A DNA stretch of 14,929 nucleotides from JBOHHR01 sp050740975 (GCA_050740975.1 JBOIEE010000092.1:1-14929); one strand, 5' to 3'. Positions 6,419 to 14,599 are shown, counted from the first letter of the stretch. Made by a program: numbers and translations. Notes: generated by a model from the sequence alone, not told the origin.

Positions 6419-8467
6419 ATGGTGCATTACACGACAAAAGATATCCGAAATATCGCCTTGGTTGGCCATGGCGGCGCAGGAAAGACCTCCTTGGTGGAAG
6501 CGCTGCTTAGTGAGGCGGGTATCATTGGCAAACGCGGCGCTGTGGAAAAAGGAAATACCGTGAGCGATTTCGATCCCATGGAGAAGAACCACGGCCATTC
6601 TCTGGACAACGCGATTATCAGCTTTGACCACAACGGCAAGCGCATTAACCTTATTGATACGCCGGGTTACCCGGATTTTATTGGGCGTGCTCTGTCCGTC
6701 CTCAGTGCGGTGGAAACCGTTGCTATCGTCATCAACGCGCAGGCTGGGGTAGAAATGGTGGCGCAGCGGATGATTGAGGGGGCCGCACAGCGTGGCTTGG
6801 ATCGGATCATTATCATCACCCGCATCGACGCCCCAGAGACGGATCTAGTAGCCTGTTTAAACCATATCCGCGAGCTATTCGGCAGCGAGTGTTTGCCGGT
6901 TAACTTGCCCGCCAAAGGGGGCGCACGCGTGGTGGATTGTTTCTTTCGACCGAGTGCGGAGAAGACCGATTTCTCGTCGGTGGAGCAAGCGCATACCCAG
7001 CTCATAGACCAAGTGGTCGAGGTGGACGAGGAACTCATGGAACTTTACTTAGAGCAGGGCCAGGAGCTCGACCCACAGCAGCTTCATGAACCGCTCGAGA
7101 AAGCTTTGCGCGAGGGCCATCTCATCCCAGTAACGTTCACATCCGCCGAAACAGGGGCCGGGTTAGCCGAGTTGCTGGAAGTATTTACCGAATTGATGCC
7201 GAATCCGACCGAGGGTAATCCCCCGGTATTTCTTAAGGGGGAAGGCAAGGAAGCAAAAAAAGTTTTTTTTAATCCCGATCCACAGGGGCACGTTTTGGCC
7301 CACGTGTTTAAGGTATCTATCGATCCCTTTGTGGGACGCTTGGCAGCATTTCGCATCCATCAAGGAACGGCCACCAAGGACAGTCAGCTTTACATCGGCG
7401 ATGGGCGCAAGCCGTTTAAGGTTGGCCACTTACTGAATCTATTCGGCAAGGAGCATACCGAAGCGATTAGCGGGATCCCGGGCGACATCTGCGCCGTGGC
7501 CAAAGTCGATGATATTCATTTTAACGCGGTACTGCATGACTCCCATGAGGAAGATCGCATTCATGTGCCATTACCAAAATTACCCGAACCCATGCACGGG
7601 TTAGCGATTGAAGCTAAGAGTCGCGGCGATGAACAAAAGATTTCCGATGCCTTGACGAAATTACAAGCGGAAGACCCCAGCTTTAGGGTTGAGCACAATG
7701 TGGCTCTTAACGAGACGGTGATCCGGGGTATTGGCGATCTTCACTTGCGGGTGGTTTTGGAGCTCATGAAAGAGCGCTATAACGTGGAGGTTGAAGCCCG
7801 CCCGCCGAAGATCCCTTATCGGGAGACGGTTACCGCCGAAGCCGATGGACACCATCGGCACAAGAAACAGACCGGTGGGGCGGGACAGTTCGGCGAAGTG
7901 TATCTGCGGGTTGCACCGTTGCCTAGAGGCAGCGGGTTCGAATTCGTCGACGGCGTGGTCGGTGGCGTGATACCCAGGCAGTTTATTCCGGCGGTGGAAA
8001 AGGGCATCCGCCAGGCCTTGGACAGCGGCGTGATTGCCGGGTATAAGATGGAGGACCTAGAGGTGACTGTGTACGACGGCAAGCACCACCCAGTCGATTC
8101 TAAGGAGATCGCTTTTGTGACCGCAGGCAAGAAAGCCTTCATAGACGCCATAAAAAAAGCAAAGCCTGTGATTTTGGAGCCGATTGTAACGATCCGTATC
8201 ACCGTGCCGAGTGCAAATATGGGTGATATCACCTCTGACTTGTCGGCAAAGCGTGGCCGCATCAATGCCACCGATGCGTTGCCCGGCGGGATGGCCGAGG
8301 TTTCGGGATTGGTGCCCCTGAGCGAACTGAATGGCTATCAGTCCCAGCTAAAGTCGATCACGGGGGGAGCGGGTTTGTACACTATTGAGTTCAGCCACTA
8401 TGATCCGGTACCTGCGAAAACCCAAGAAGAGCTGGCAAGGGCGTTTAAACCAACGGAGTCCGAGTGA
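6419..8467 (+). CDS. EF-G-like translational GTPase
   Basis: This encodes 682 residues with the full five-domain EF-G layout. The G domain has G1 GHGGAGKT (16-23) and G3 DTPGYPDF (80-87). Domain II starts near HVLAHVFKVSIDPF (about 292). Domains III to V include GIGDLHLRVVLELM and the domain IV tip GKHHPVDSKEIAF, followed by AKRGRINATDALPGG. Several positions differ from canonical EF-G and fit the EF-G2/FusA2-like paralogue group: G1 is GHGG rather than AHID, the switch I RGITI is HGHSL, and G4 NKxD is T134-R-I-D137. Canonical EF-G translocates tRNA and mRNA on the ribosome; the role of this group is unsettled. The start is supported by GGAGGT with 6-nt spacing. Mononucleotide runs A7 and T8 fall at the G-domain/domain II border. 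Confidence 0.93.
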   Translation: MVHYTTKDIRNIALVGHGGAGKTSLVEALLSEAGIIGKRGAVEKGNTVSDFDPMEKNHGHSLDNAIISFDHNGKRINLIDTPGYPDFIGRALSVLSAVETVAIVINAQAGVEMVAQRMIEGAAQRGLDRIIIITRIDAPETDLVACLNHIRELFGSECLPVNLPAKGGARVVDCFFRPSAEKTDFSSVEQAHTQLIDQVVEVDEELMELYLEQGQELDPQQLHEPLEKALREGHLIPVTFTSAETGAGLAELLEVFTELMPNPTEGNPPVFLKGEGKEAKKVFFNPDPQGHVLAHVFKVSIDPFVGRLAAFRIHQGTATKDSQLYIGDGRKPFKVGHLLNLFGKEHTEAISGIPGDICAVAKVDDIHFNAVLHDSHEEDRIHVPLPKLPEPMHGLAIEAKSRGDEQKISDALTKLQAEDPSFRVEHNVALNETVIRGIGDLHLRVVLELMKERYNVEVEARPPKIPYRETVTAEADGHHRHKKQTGGAGQFGEVYLRVAPLPRGSGFEFVDGVVGGVIPRQFIPAVEKGIRQALDSGVIAGYKMEDLEVTVYDGKHHPVDSKEIAFVTAGKKAFIDAIKKAKPVILEPIVTIRITVPSANMGDITSDLSAKRGRINATDALPGGMAEVSGLVPLSELNGYQSQLKSITGGAGLYTIEFSHYDPVPAKTQEELARAFKPTESE

Positions 8468-8496
8468 AAAGCGGCAATGACTTATGCGCATTGCCT

Positions 8497-8502
8497 TATA
8501 AT
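8497..8502 (+). promoter_or_regulatory. Possible -10 element for the lipoprotein gene
   Basis: TATAAT lies 47 nt upstream of the lipoprotein start and 30 nt after the EF-G-like stop, suggesting that the lipoprotein has its own promoter. The -35 region is poor. Confidence 0.4.
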
Positions 8503-8548
8503 GGGCCGCGCTATCGACTCTAAATCAAACAAGCATAGGAGAAAATTA

Positions 8549-8878
8549 ATGAAAGAATACACGAGCTTGGTCAGCGTACTGATGTTCGCAGCGACTCTTT
8601 CGGGTTGCGGGGAGCAGCGAAGCACAAGCACGGAACCTAGCGATGCGGGCTCGACGTCAAGCGCCGCAACAACAGATACGGCGGTTAATTCGGCACCGGT
8701 GACGGGGAGCGGAAGCATCGATCACGCCCGAGATATCAAGGAATTCGAGTTAAAACGCAGCCTGAGCGGGGTGGAATCCCTGATCGAAGACTTCAAAGCA
8801 AAAGGCGCGGATATCAGCGACCTCGAAGCACAGAAAAAAGACTTGGAACAAGAGCTAGGAGCCTTTAAGAGCGGTTAA
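8549..8878 (+). CDS. Small lipoprotein with coiled-coil C-terminus
   Basis: This encodes 109 residues. Starting at ATG 8549 (AGGAGA at 8537-8542) gives a clean lipoprotein signal: MKEYTSLVSVLMFAATLSGC, with lipobox L-S-G-C and the lipidated Cys at residue 20. An open frame reaches upstream to 8477, but that would bury the signal 24 residues in, so the shorter start is preferred. After the Cys comes a low-complexity Ser/Thr/Ala linker (about residues 22-58), then a charged helical segment from DIKEFELKRSL to KKDLEQELGAF with heptad-like spacing, probably a coiled coil. It should be anchored in the outer or inner membrane facing the periplasm. No known family is recognised. It lies 81 nt after the EF-G-like gene. 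Confidence 0.75.
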   Translation: MKEYTSLVSVLMFAATLSGCGEQRSTSTEPSDAGSTSSAATTDTAVNSAPVTGSGSIDHARDIKEFELKRSLSGVESLIEDFKAKGADISDLEAQKKDLEQELGAFKSG

Positions 8879-9025
8879 GAGCACCTCCCTCCTCCATCTG
8901 AGATCCGAGCGTAACAGGTGGATGTTAGACCCCTAGTTCGGCTACCTTAAACGCGAAACCAAACACGGCTGCGTGGGTTGTTATTCGCCCCACAGCATCG
9001 CTTCGTAGAGACCCAGTTTCGCTAC

Positions 9026-9067
9026 CTCTCACGAGACCGGTTCCGCGTGAGAGCTTGGGGGCCGGTC
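9026..9067 (+). ncRNA. Candidate switch/pseudoknot RNA element
   Basis: CTCTCACG (9026-9033) pairs perfectly with CGTGAGAG (9046-9053). GACCGGTTCC (9035-9044), lying in the loop of that stem, pairs with GGGGCCGGTC (9058-9067) over 10 positions including two G-U pairs. The two helices interlock, so they form either a pseudoknot or two alternative folds. I know no family that fits. Confidence 0.4.
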
Positions 9068-9116
9068 CCTTCTGCGAAAAGCCCTTTTGTTACCCCTTTG
9101 AGCTGAGAATGCTGCT

Positions 9117-9144
9117 CTTTGGTGCGGCGCATGCTGCACCAAAG
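9117..9144 (+). other. 12-bp stem-loop with GCAT loop
   Basis: CTTTGGTGCGGC pairs with GCTGCACCAAAG over 12 positions with one G-U pair, closing a GCAT tetraloop. No T run follows on either side, so intrinsic termination is not supported. It may be a stable RNA structure or a protein-binding inverted repeat upstream of the signalling operon. Confidence 0.5.
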
Positions 9145-9336
9145 CGTCTGCGCCTTCGCTATTTGTTGATTATACTTGGTAGAGAATTGCCTCGCCCTGA
9201 GCCGCTATGTCAACGATAGATGTTTAACCGTTGTTAATGGGTTAGTTTTCCGCCGAGTACATTGGCGGCGGTGCATTAGCCCCCCAACCGATCCTCGAAC
9301 GTTACGGAACGGGGAGAGCCGTTTGAGAGCAGGTCA

Positions 9337-12300
9337 ATGTCGGGACCAGAAGTACCAGGGCACCAAATATCCTTCGGAATGAACGAGCGGCGGCGGCATC
9401 CGCGTATTCCGGTTTACGTGGGGGCAACCCTTATAGGACCGGACTTATCGCTACGTTCCTGCACCATCAGGGATTATTGCAAGCGGGGCTTATTCATAGC
9501 CTGGGAGGGAAGCATCACCGCATCGCCCTTATCGCGTGGTGACGCAGTAAGGATCCAATTCCGCGCCGATGAACTGCCATCCGAAGTGGCCAGGTTTGAG
9601 ATCCCTGCCGTGGTCGTCCGGGGATTTGCTAGTGGTGTGGGCGTTGCCTTTACAGAAGCCGTTCCCTCCGCTTTGACGGCACTGAAGAGTATTGCGGAGC
9701 GTCAGGGCGAAACGCCGAAAAGAGCCAAGGATCCAGAGCTCCTCAAGGCGATCGAAAACCTGTGTGTTCGCTATCTGCAAACGATGTCGCAGGAATTTCT
9801 GGAACGCGCCAGCAGTCATTTGTTCGAGTGCGCAAAAAACGCGAAGAGCAACTTCGACCAGAGTGAGCTCCTTGAGAGCAGGGCCCAGCTGTCCGAACAA
9901 GAGCAATCGATTATCAGTGCGGTTTCGCACGAGCTCTACGAGCGCATGCAAGACCTTGGGCGAGTCAAAGTTCGGCCGGAGCTTCACGTAGGGAGCGAAA
10001 CGCTCAATCTGTCTTTGATGGCAAAGGACGAATTCGAGGACTTTCTGGCCGTTTCCGAATTAACCTCTAGAGCCGAGCATCAGCATAATGATGTTTTGCT
10101 TGCGTTGGAGCAGCGCCTTTCTCATGCGGTTTCGGCACAGTTGTCCAAATCAGACCTACCCTTTAGTCCCGGGATCGTTTTTCGCAGTCTTGCGCAGGCC
10201 CTGCGTCAGGGTCGGCTGACAGCGAAAGTAACGATGGAATTGTACGCGCTTGGAGGGCGTGTGCTTACACCGGCGCTGGGGATCCTGTACCAGGGTATCA
10301 ATCAGTTGCTCATGGACTACGGAGTGTTACCCGATCTCAGCGCACACCAGAGGCCTAAAGCTCCAAAGCCCATCGCGGCGAAGGCTTTTCGAGCGATTGA
10401 TGAACAGGTCGGGCCCGCGGCAGGCGGTGAACCATCCTCATTTTCCAGAGAGCCAAGCGGCGGTTCGGTTTCAAGACCGACGTCGCTTTGGGAACAGATG
10501 CGACAGTGCTTGGATGCTTCTGGCGACCCTATACAGAAAACAGCGCATGATTCGGGTGTGGCCGACACCAGGATTGCCGAGCGGAGCTCATCGAACCCGG
10601 CCAAAGGAGAGCGTTACTCGCCATTCGAAATAGCTGAAGCGCTTTCCGGGTTACAAACAGAGTCTTCAATACCGGCCAGCGTAGCAATGCTGGAACGGGT
10701 GAACAGCGTTCTAAACGCTCGTCATGGGCCAGGGCGTCGGGTAGGCGAGCGACATGCGCGTGCCATCGACATGGTCGGCCATTTGGTGAGCGCCATCGAG
10801 GCCGAGGATTTGACAAGCACGTATATTAAGAACGAAGTACGTGGCCTGCGGTTGGCACTTAGTAGACTGGCGGTCCAGGACGAGGAGTTTCTGGTTGCGG
10901 AATCGCACCCCGTGCGTCGGGCTTTAAACCACCTTGCCCAATTGGACTCGCTGGTGCCGAACGATGATCCTTTGCGCGAAAGCGGTCGCCGGTTGATGTC
11001 GCGCCTGGTAGACGGTCTCAACCGTGGTGTTGCGGTCAGACCGGATCTGCTGCACGAGGTGGACCGTCTGGTAGAACGCCAATCGACGCAGTACGAAGAA
11101 CGCATACAAGAACTCGTTGAGCGGCACAGTTCTGATCCGGCACGCGACGCACCGGCCGAGACGGAGATCGTCGGTCCACCGGGGCGGCAGCGCGAATGGG
11201 ATGTGTGGCTCAAGCGAGCGCAGGAATTATCTGCGGGAGACGGGGTCGAGTTCAAGCTCGATTCGGATCCGCCGAAGCGCCTTCAGCTCGCGTGGATCGG
11301 TGAGGGTAACCGCCGCTTTGTTTTCGCCGATGGGGCGGGGCAAGAGGCGGCTGCTATGAGCCTCCAGGACTTAGCCAAACACTTGTTAGGCGGTTCAGCC
11401 CGAATATCGGCGGAGGCAGAATTGCCGTTGATCGACCGGGCCGTGCGCTCCTCGCTATACCGCAATCACAACGATTTGGAATGGCGGGCCCACCATGATC
11501 CGCTTACAGGGCTGCTTAATCGTGCGCGATTCTTGGGTTTGCTGGAGCAAGCCGTGATCCGAGCCCGCGAAGAGGGCACGGATCACTGCTTGGTATACGC
11601 GGACTTGAATGGCTTGGGTCTGCTCAGCGACCGTTGGGGTAGGGAAGCCGCTGATGCGTTCTTGGTCGAGGTTGCCGGGCAGATCCGGGCCTACGCCGAA
11701 GGAGTCGGGGCGACCGCCCGTTTGGTAGACGACCATTTTGCGGTGTTGCAAGAGCAAGTGTCCGTACCTCACGGTGCGCGCTTTGCTGAGGGCTTGGTCG
11801 CCAAATTCGATTCCTTTCGCTTCAAGTGGGAGCACCAGCGGTTCCGGGTAAGTTTGGCGGCTGGTGTGCTCCCGATCAGCGCGGATAGCTCCGATGCTGA
11901 GGCGATGCTCGCCGAAGCAGCGAAGGCGTGCAAAGCGGCTCGAGAAAGTGGCGCAGGGCGGGTTCACGCGTACCAAGCGTCGACGAAGGAGAGCGAAAGC
12001 GCGGCGTCTCCTGGTAAGGATTGGGACCGTTGGCTGGAGCAAGCTCTGTCGACACAACGATTGCCTCTTTATATCCAACCGGTTCTACCCGTCATTCAGA
12101 GGACAGCGTTCGCGCCTATCTATGCGCTCAGTGCGGGGTCCGAAGATCAGCGCATTTTTTATCCTTCGTGCCTAGCGGGGCCTGCTGAGGAGCGCTTACA
12201 GGCTTTCGACCGCTTGCTCATACGTGAGGGCCTTTGCTGGATGGCGAACAACCAGAACATGGTGATCGAGTCGGAGTGTTGCGGTATTCATCTTGGCGAG

Positions 12301-12747
12301 CATTCGGTGCGCGACCCAGGATTTATGGAACACGTGCTGGGTTTATTCAGCGAAATCGCCGTACCTCCGGGGAAAGTATGCTTCCAGATCCCCAACGTCG
12401 TTGCCGAAAAACACTTCGTGCAAACCGAGCGCTTCGTCCTCACCATGAAGGAGTTCGGTTGCCGCTTCGCTTTGGATGACTTTGAGGGGCCCTCCGGTTC
12501 GGGTTACCTAGATAGATTACCTGTCGATTACCTCGGCATGAGCGGTGCCTTGGTGCAGGGGCTAACCCAAAACCCCGATAATAAGGCCCTGGTGCAGTCC
12601 ATCAATGGCATCGGTCACATGATTGGGAAGCGCACGATTGCGAAAGGGGTGCAGGACGAGCCGCTGCTTGCGGCGGTGAGAAGCATCGGGGTGGATTATG
12701 CACAAGGAATGAAGCCGACGCAGGCACTCGGGGATTTCAGCTGTTGA
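9337..12747 (+). CDS. PilZ-DUF1631-degenerate GGDEF-EAL signalling protein
   Basis: This encodes 1136 residues without a signal peptide or membrane segment. PilZ comes first: R19-x-x-x-R23 (RRHPR) and D46-Y-C-K-R-G51, close to the D-x-S-x-x-G c-di-GMP motif with Ser replaced by Cys. A long DUF1631-like helical middle follows (about 125-640). A GGDEF-type domain starts at HHDPLTGLLNRARF (719), but its signature is V-D-D-H-F (797-801), so cyclase activity is not expected. The EAL-type domain (about 893-1132) has YIQPVLPV and LDDFEG but no E-A-L or catalytic Glu, so phosphodiesterase activity is not expected. It probably acts as a c-di-GMP receptor or scaffold. GCAGG before ATG 9337 supports this start; ATG 9379 (MNERRRHPR) is an alternative. 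Its stop overlaps the start of the kinase gene. Confidence 0.88.
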   Translation: MSGPEVPGHQISFGMNERRRHPRIPVYVGATLIGPDLSLRSCTIRDYCKRGLFIAWEGSITASPLSRGDAVRIQFRADELPSEVARFEIPAVVVRGFASGVGVAFTEAVPSALTALKSIAERQGETPKRAKDPELLKAIENLCVRYLQTMSQEFLERASSHLFECAKNAKSNFDQSELLESRAQLSEQEQSIISAVSHELYERMQDLGRVKVRPELHVGSETLNLSLMAKDEFEDFLAVSELTSRAEHQHNDVLLALEQRLSHAVSAQLSKSDLPFSPGIVFRSLAQALRQGRLTAKVTMELYALGGRVLTPALGILYQGINQLLMDYGVLPDLSAHQRPKAPKPIAAKAFRAIDEQVGPAAGGEPSSFSREPSGGSVSRPTSLWEQMRQCLDASGDPIQKTAHDSGVADTRIAERSSSNPAKGERYSPFEIAEALSGLQTESSIPASVAMLERVNSVLNARHGPGRRVGERHARAIDMVGHLVSAIEAEDLTSTYIKNEVRGLRLALSRLAVQDEEFLVAESHPVRRALNHLAQLDSLVPNDDPLRESGRRLMSRLVDGLNRGVAVRPDLLHEVDRLVERQSTQYEERIQELVERHSSDPARDAPAETEIVGPPGRQREWDVWLKRAQELSAGDGVEFKLDSDPPKRLQLAWIGEGNRRFVFADGAGQEAAAMSLQDLAKHLLGGSARISAEAELPLIDRAVRSSLYRNHNDLEWRAHHDPLTGLLNRARFLGLLEQAVIRAREEGTDHCLVYADLNGLGLLSDRWGREAADAFLVEVAGQIRAYAEGVGATARLVDDHFAVLQEQVSVPHGARFAEGLVAKFDSFRFKWEHQRFRVSLAAGVLPISADSSDAEAMLAEAAKACKAARESGAGRVHAYQASTKESESAASPGKDWDRWLEQALSTQRLPLYIQPVLPVIQRTAFAPIYALSAGSEDQRIFYPSCLAGPAEERLQAFDRLLIREGLCWMANNQNMVIESECCGIHLGEHSVRDPGFMEHVLGLFSEIAVPPGKVCFQIPNVVAEKHFVQTERFVLTMKEFGCRFALDDFEGPSGSGYLDRLPVDYLGMSGALVQGLTQNPDNKALVQSINGIGHMIGKRTIAKGVQDEPLLAAVRSIGVDYAQGMKPTQALGDFSC

Positions 12748-14039
12748 GTGGGCAACCGAAAAAGATCGGCAAGTACGATGTGATCGGAACCGCTGGCAAG
12801 GGGGCGATGGGGATCGTCTACATCGGCCATGATCCCTTTGTCGACCGCCGAGTGGCGATCAAGGTCCAACGCTACGAAGACACAGAGGATCTGGAGAACA
12901 CGGCCGAACAAAAACAGGCGAAGCGATTATTTTTTAACGAAGCCCAGTCGGCGGGGGCACTCGATCACCCTAATATTCTCCGGGTGTACGACGCTGGGGA
13001 AGCCGATGGACAACCCTATATTGCCATGGAGTATATCGAGGGTGTCGACACGCTCAAATCCTTTTGTGTTCCCGATCGGCTGTTGCCCATCGCAACCGTC
13101 TTAGGGCATATGATCGCGTGTGCTAAGGCCTTGGATTACGCCCACCGCCAGGGGGTAACGCACCGGGATATTAAACCGGCCAACATCATGGTAACTAAGG
13201 AGGGTCAAGTAAAGATCGGTGATTTTGGGATCGCGCAACGCACGCACACCGATCGGACGCAGGTCATCGGGTGGTTTGGCTCGCCCATGTACATGTCGCC
13301 GGAACAGGCACGCAATGAACCACTCACCCATCAAACCGATCTGTTTTCACTGGGCGTGGTGCTATACGAGTTGCTGAGTGGGGTACAAGCCTTCAAGGCC
13401 ACCGCCATCCATGCGGTTATTTCCAACATCCTGAACAAGGAACCCAAACCCCTTACCGAGCTTCGCCCCGAGATCCCAGAAAAACTCGGAGCCATCGTGC
13501 GACGGGCCTTAGCTAAAGAGTTAACGCGGCGCTACCAAAGCGGTGCTGAGATGGCGGCGGATCTGGCCGCGGTTTTAGAGGCCTTGGATGAGCCGTTCGC
13601 CAATATGTCGCAGGAAGAGAAGTTTCGCGCCGTGCGCGGTTTGGATTTTTTCCGCGGATTTTCGGACTCAGAGGTCTCTGAAGTCATTCGCGCGAGTGAT
13701 TGGGAAACGCACCCGTTTGGCACGGAAGTCGTGAAGCAGGGCGATGGAGCAGGGGCGTTCTATATCGCTGTGTCTGGCCATGTCTGGGTGCGAAAAGACG
13801 GCAAGGAGATAGCCATGCTGTCCGAGGGGGAAATTTTCGGCGAAATGGGTTATCTCGCGCGTAATAAACGCTCAGCAACCGTGGTCGCAGCCGGTAAGCT
13901 GTCGTTGATGAAAATCGCCCGGCCGTATAATGAGTGGGCTTCCTTGCCTTGCCAGCTACGGCTAAGTAAGGCATTCCAAGCCATCTTAATCGAACGTCTG
14001 GAACGCGCCAGCAGCCAGTTGGCGCGCGTTCTAGAATAA
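12744..14039 (+). CDS. Ser/Thr protein kinase with cyclic-nucleotide-binding domain
   Basis: This encodes 431 residues. The start is TTG 12744, overlapping the previous stop (TTGA); the next in-frame Met (12807) would cut the glycine loop. The kinase domain (about 11-275) is complete: G-x-x-G-K-G-A-M-G loop (15-23), VAIK with K40, HRDIKPAN (140-147), DFG (160-162) and GSPMYMSPEQA. A cyclic-nucleotide-binding domain follows (about 300-425): FFRGFSDSEV, then FGEMGYLARNKRSAT with E367 and R376 at the phosphate-binding positions. There is no membrane helix or PASTA repeat, unlike most PknB-type receptors, so it should be cytoplasmic and gated by cAMP, cGMP or another nucleotide. Coupled translation with the PilZ/DUF1631 protein suggests that the two work together. 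The substrates are unknown. Confidence 0.92.
   Translation: MSGQPKKIGKYDVIGTAGKGAMGIVYIGHDPFVDRRVAIKVQRYEDTEDLENTAEQKQAKRLFFNEAQSAGALDHPNILRVYDAGEADGQPYIAMEYIEGVDTLKSFCVPDRLLPIATVLGHMIACAKALDYAHRQGVTHRDIKPANIMVTKEGQVKIGDFGIAQRTHTDRTQVIGWFGSPMYMSPEQARNEPLTHQTDLFSLGVVLYELLSGVQAFKATAIHAVISNILNKEPKPLTELRPEIPEKLGAIVRRALAKELTRRYQSGAEMAADLAAVLEALDEPFANMSQEEKFRAVRGLDFFRGFSDSEVSEVIRASDWETHPFGTEVVKQGDGAGAFYIAVSGHVWVRKDGKEIAMLSEGEIFGEMGYLARNKRSATVVAAGKLSLMKIARPYNEWASLPCQLRLSKAFQAILIERLERASSQLARVLE
14001..14031 (+). terminator. Possible stem-loop at the kinase 3' end
   Basis: GAACGCG (14001-14007) pairs with CGCGTTC (14025-14031), with an inner CCA/TGG helix and a 2-nt bulge, ending 6 nt before the kinase stop. 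There is no U tract directly after it (a CTTTTT lies 24 nt later), so the terminator call is weak. Confidence 0.25.
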
Positions 14040-14128
14040 CCTCTAACCAAGCCGCTTTTTCGATCTATGATGATGCTTGGGCTGTACGTCTTCGCTTAGA
14101 CCTCATAGCCTGTGCGGGGGGATCCCGT

Positions 14129-14599
14129 GCCTATGCCTTCGGCATGCAAGTCATCGCTGTCGATCCCAAAGACATTCCGTTGATGCACTTTGTGAACGCA
14201 GTGTACAAACCCGACCAGCTACGCAGCGTGCTCCCACGAGCGGATGTCGTGTTCATGGCGGCGCCCCTCACCTCCGAGACCACGCGCATGCTGGCAGCGC
14301 GTGAGTTTACGATGATGAAGAGGGGCACTTATTTTATCGCGGTGTCACGCGGGGAAACGTACGATGTAGAAGCTTTTCTGGAAGCGCTGAAAGAGCGGAG
14401 ATTAGCCGGAGCTGGGTTAGATGTCACGGATCCGGAGCCTCTCCCTGAGGGGCATTCGTTGTGGAAGCTTAGCAACGTTCTACTTACCCCTCATATGGCG
14501 GGTAAATCTGAGAAAGTGTGGGATCGGCAGTTTAGCCTCTTGAAAGAGAACTTGGAGCGCCTTGCGGACGGTTTACCCTTATTGAACGTGGTAAGATAA
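14129..14599 (+). pseudogene. Truncated D-isomer 2-hydroxyacid dehydrogenase
   Basis: The readable frame gives AYAFGMQVIAVDP, then the C-terminal part of the NAD-binding domain: LPRADVVFMAAPLTSETTRM, MKRGTYFIAVSRGETYDVEAF, GAGLDVTDPEPLPEGHSLW and NVLLTPHMAG. The Arg (VSRG), Glu (DPEPLP) and His (TPH) of the family are in place. What is missing is everything before: the substrate-binding half and the G-x-G-x-x-G loop, roughly 150-190 residues. The frame is open back to the kinase stop, but the residues there do not look like the family. ATG 14144 lacks a ribosome-binding site, so expression is doubtful. A stand-alone product could not bind NAD normally. Loss of the 5' end close to a mobile-type gene (14789) suggests a deletion during rearrangement. 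Confidence 0.7.

Larger units (their letters stand above)
8879..9336. other. Structured intergenic region
   Basis: These 458 nt contain no convincing gene. They hold an imperfect direct repeat (8928-8947 and 9010-9027, GACCC..AGTTCGGCTACCT versus GACCCAGTTTCGCTACCT) and four stem-loops: 8957-8979, 9026-9053, 9117-9144 and 9250-9271. TATACT at 9171-9176 could be a -10 for the following gene. G-T pairs in two of the stems would only be stable on the + strand, favouring a + strand transcript. Confidence 0.5.

Noticed and set aside
9176..9382. TTG-initiated 68-codon frame before the large signalling gene
   Set aside because: It has a weak start, no domain, runs into the next gene's start region and covers a stem-loop.
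11455..12078. Minus-strand open frame of 207 codons, and another at 10722-11255
   Set aside because: Both lie antisense inside the large PilZ/DUF1631/GGDEF/EAL gene, which has clear domain structure across the same bases. Their translations are Arg/Ser-rich and look like frame shadows.
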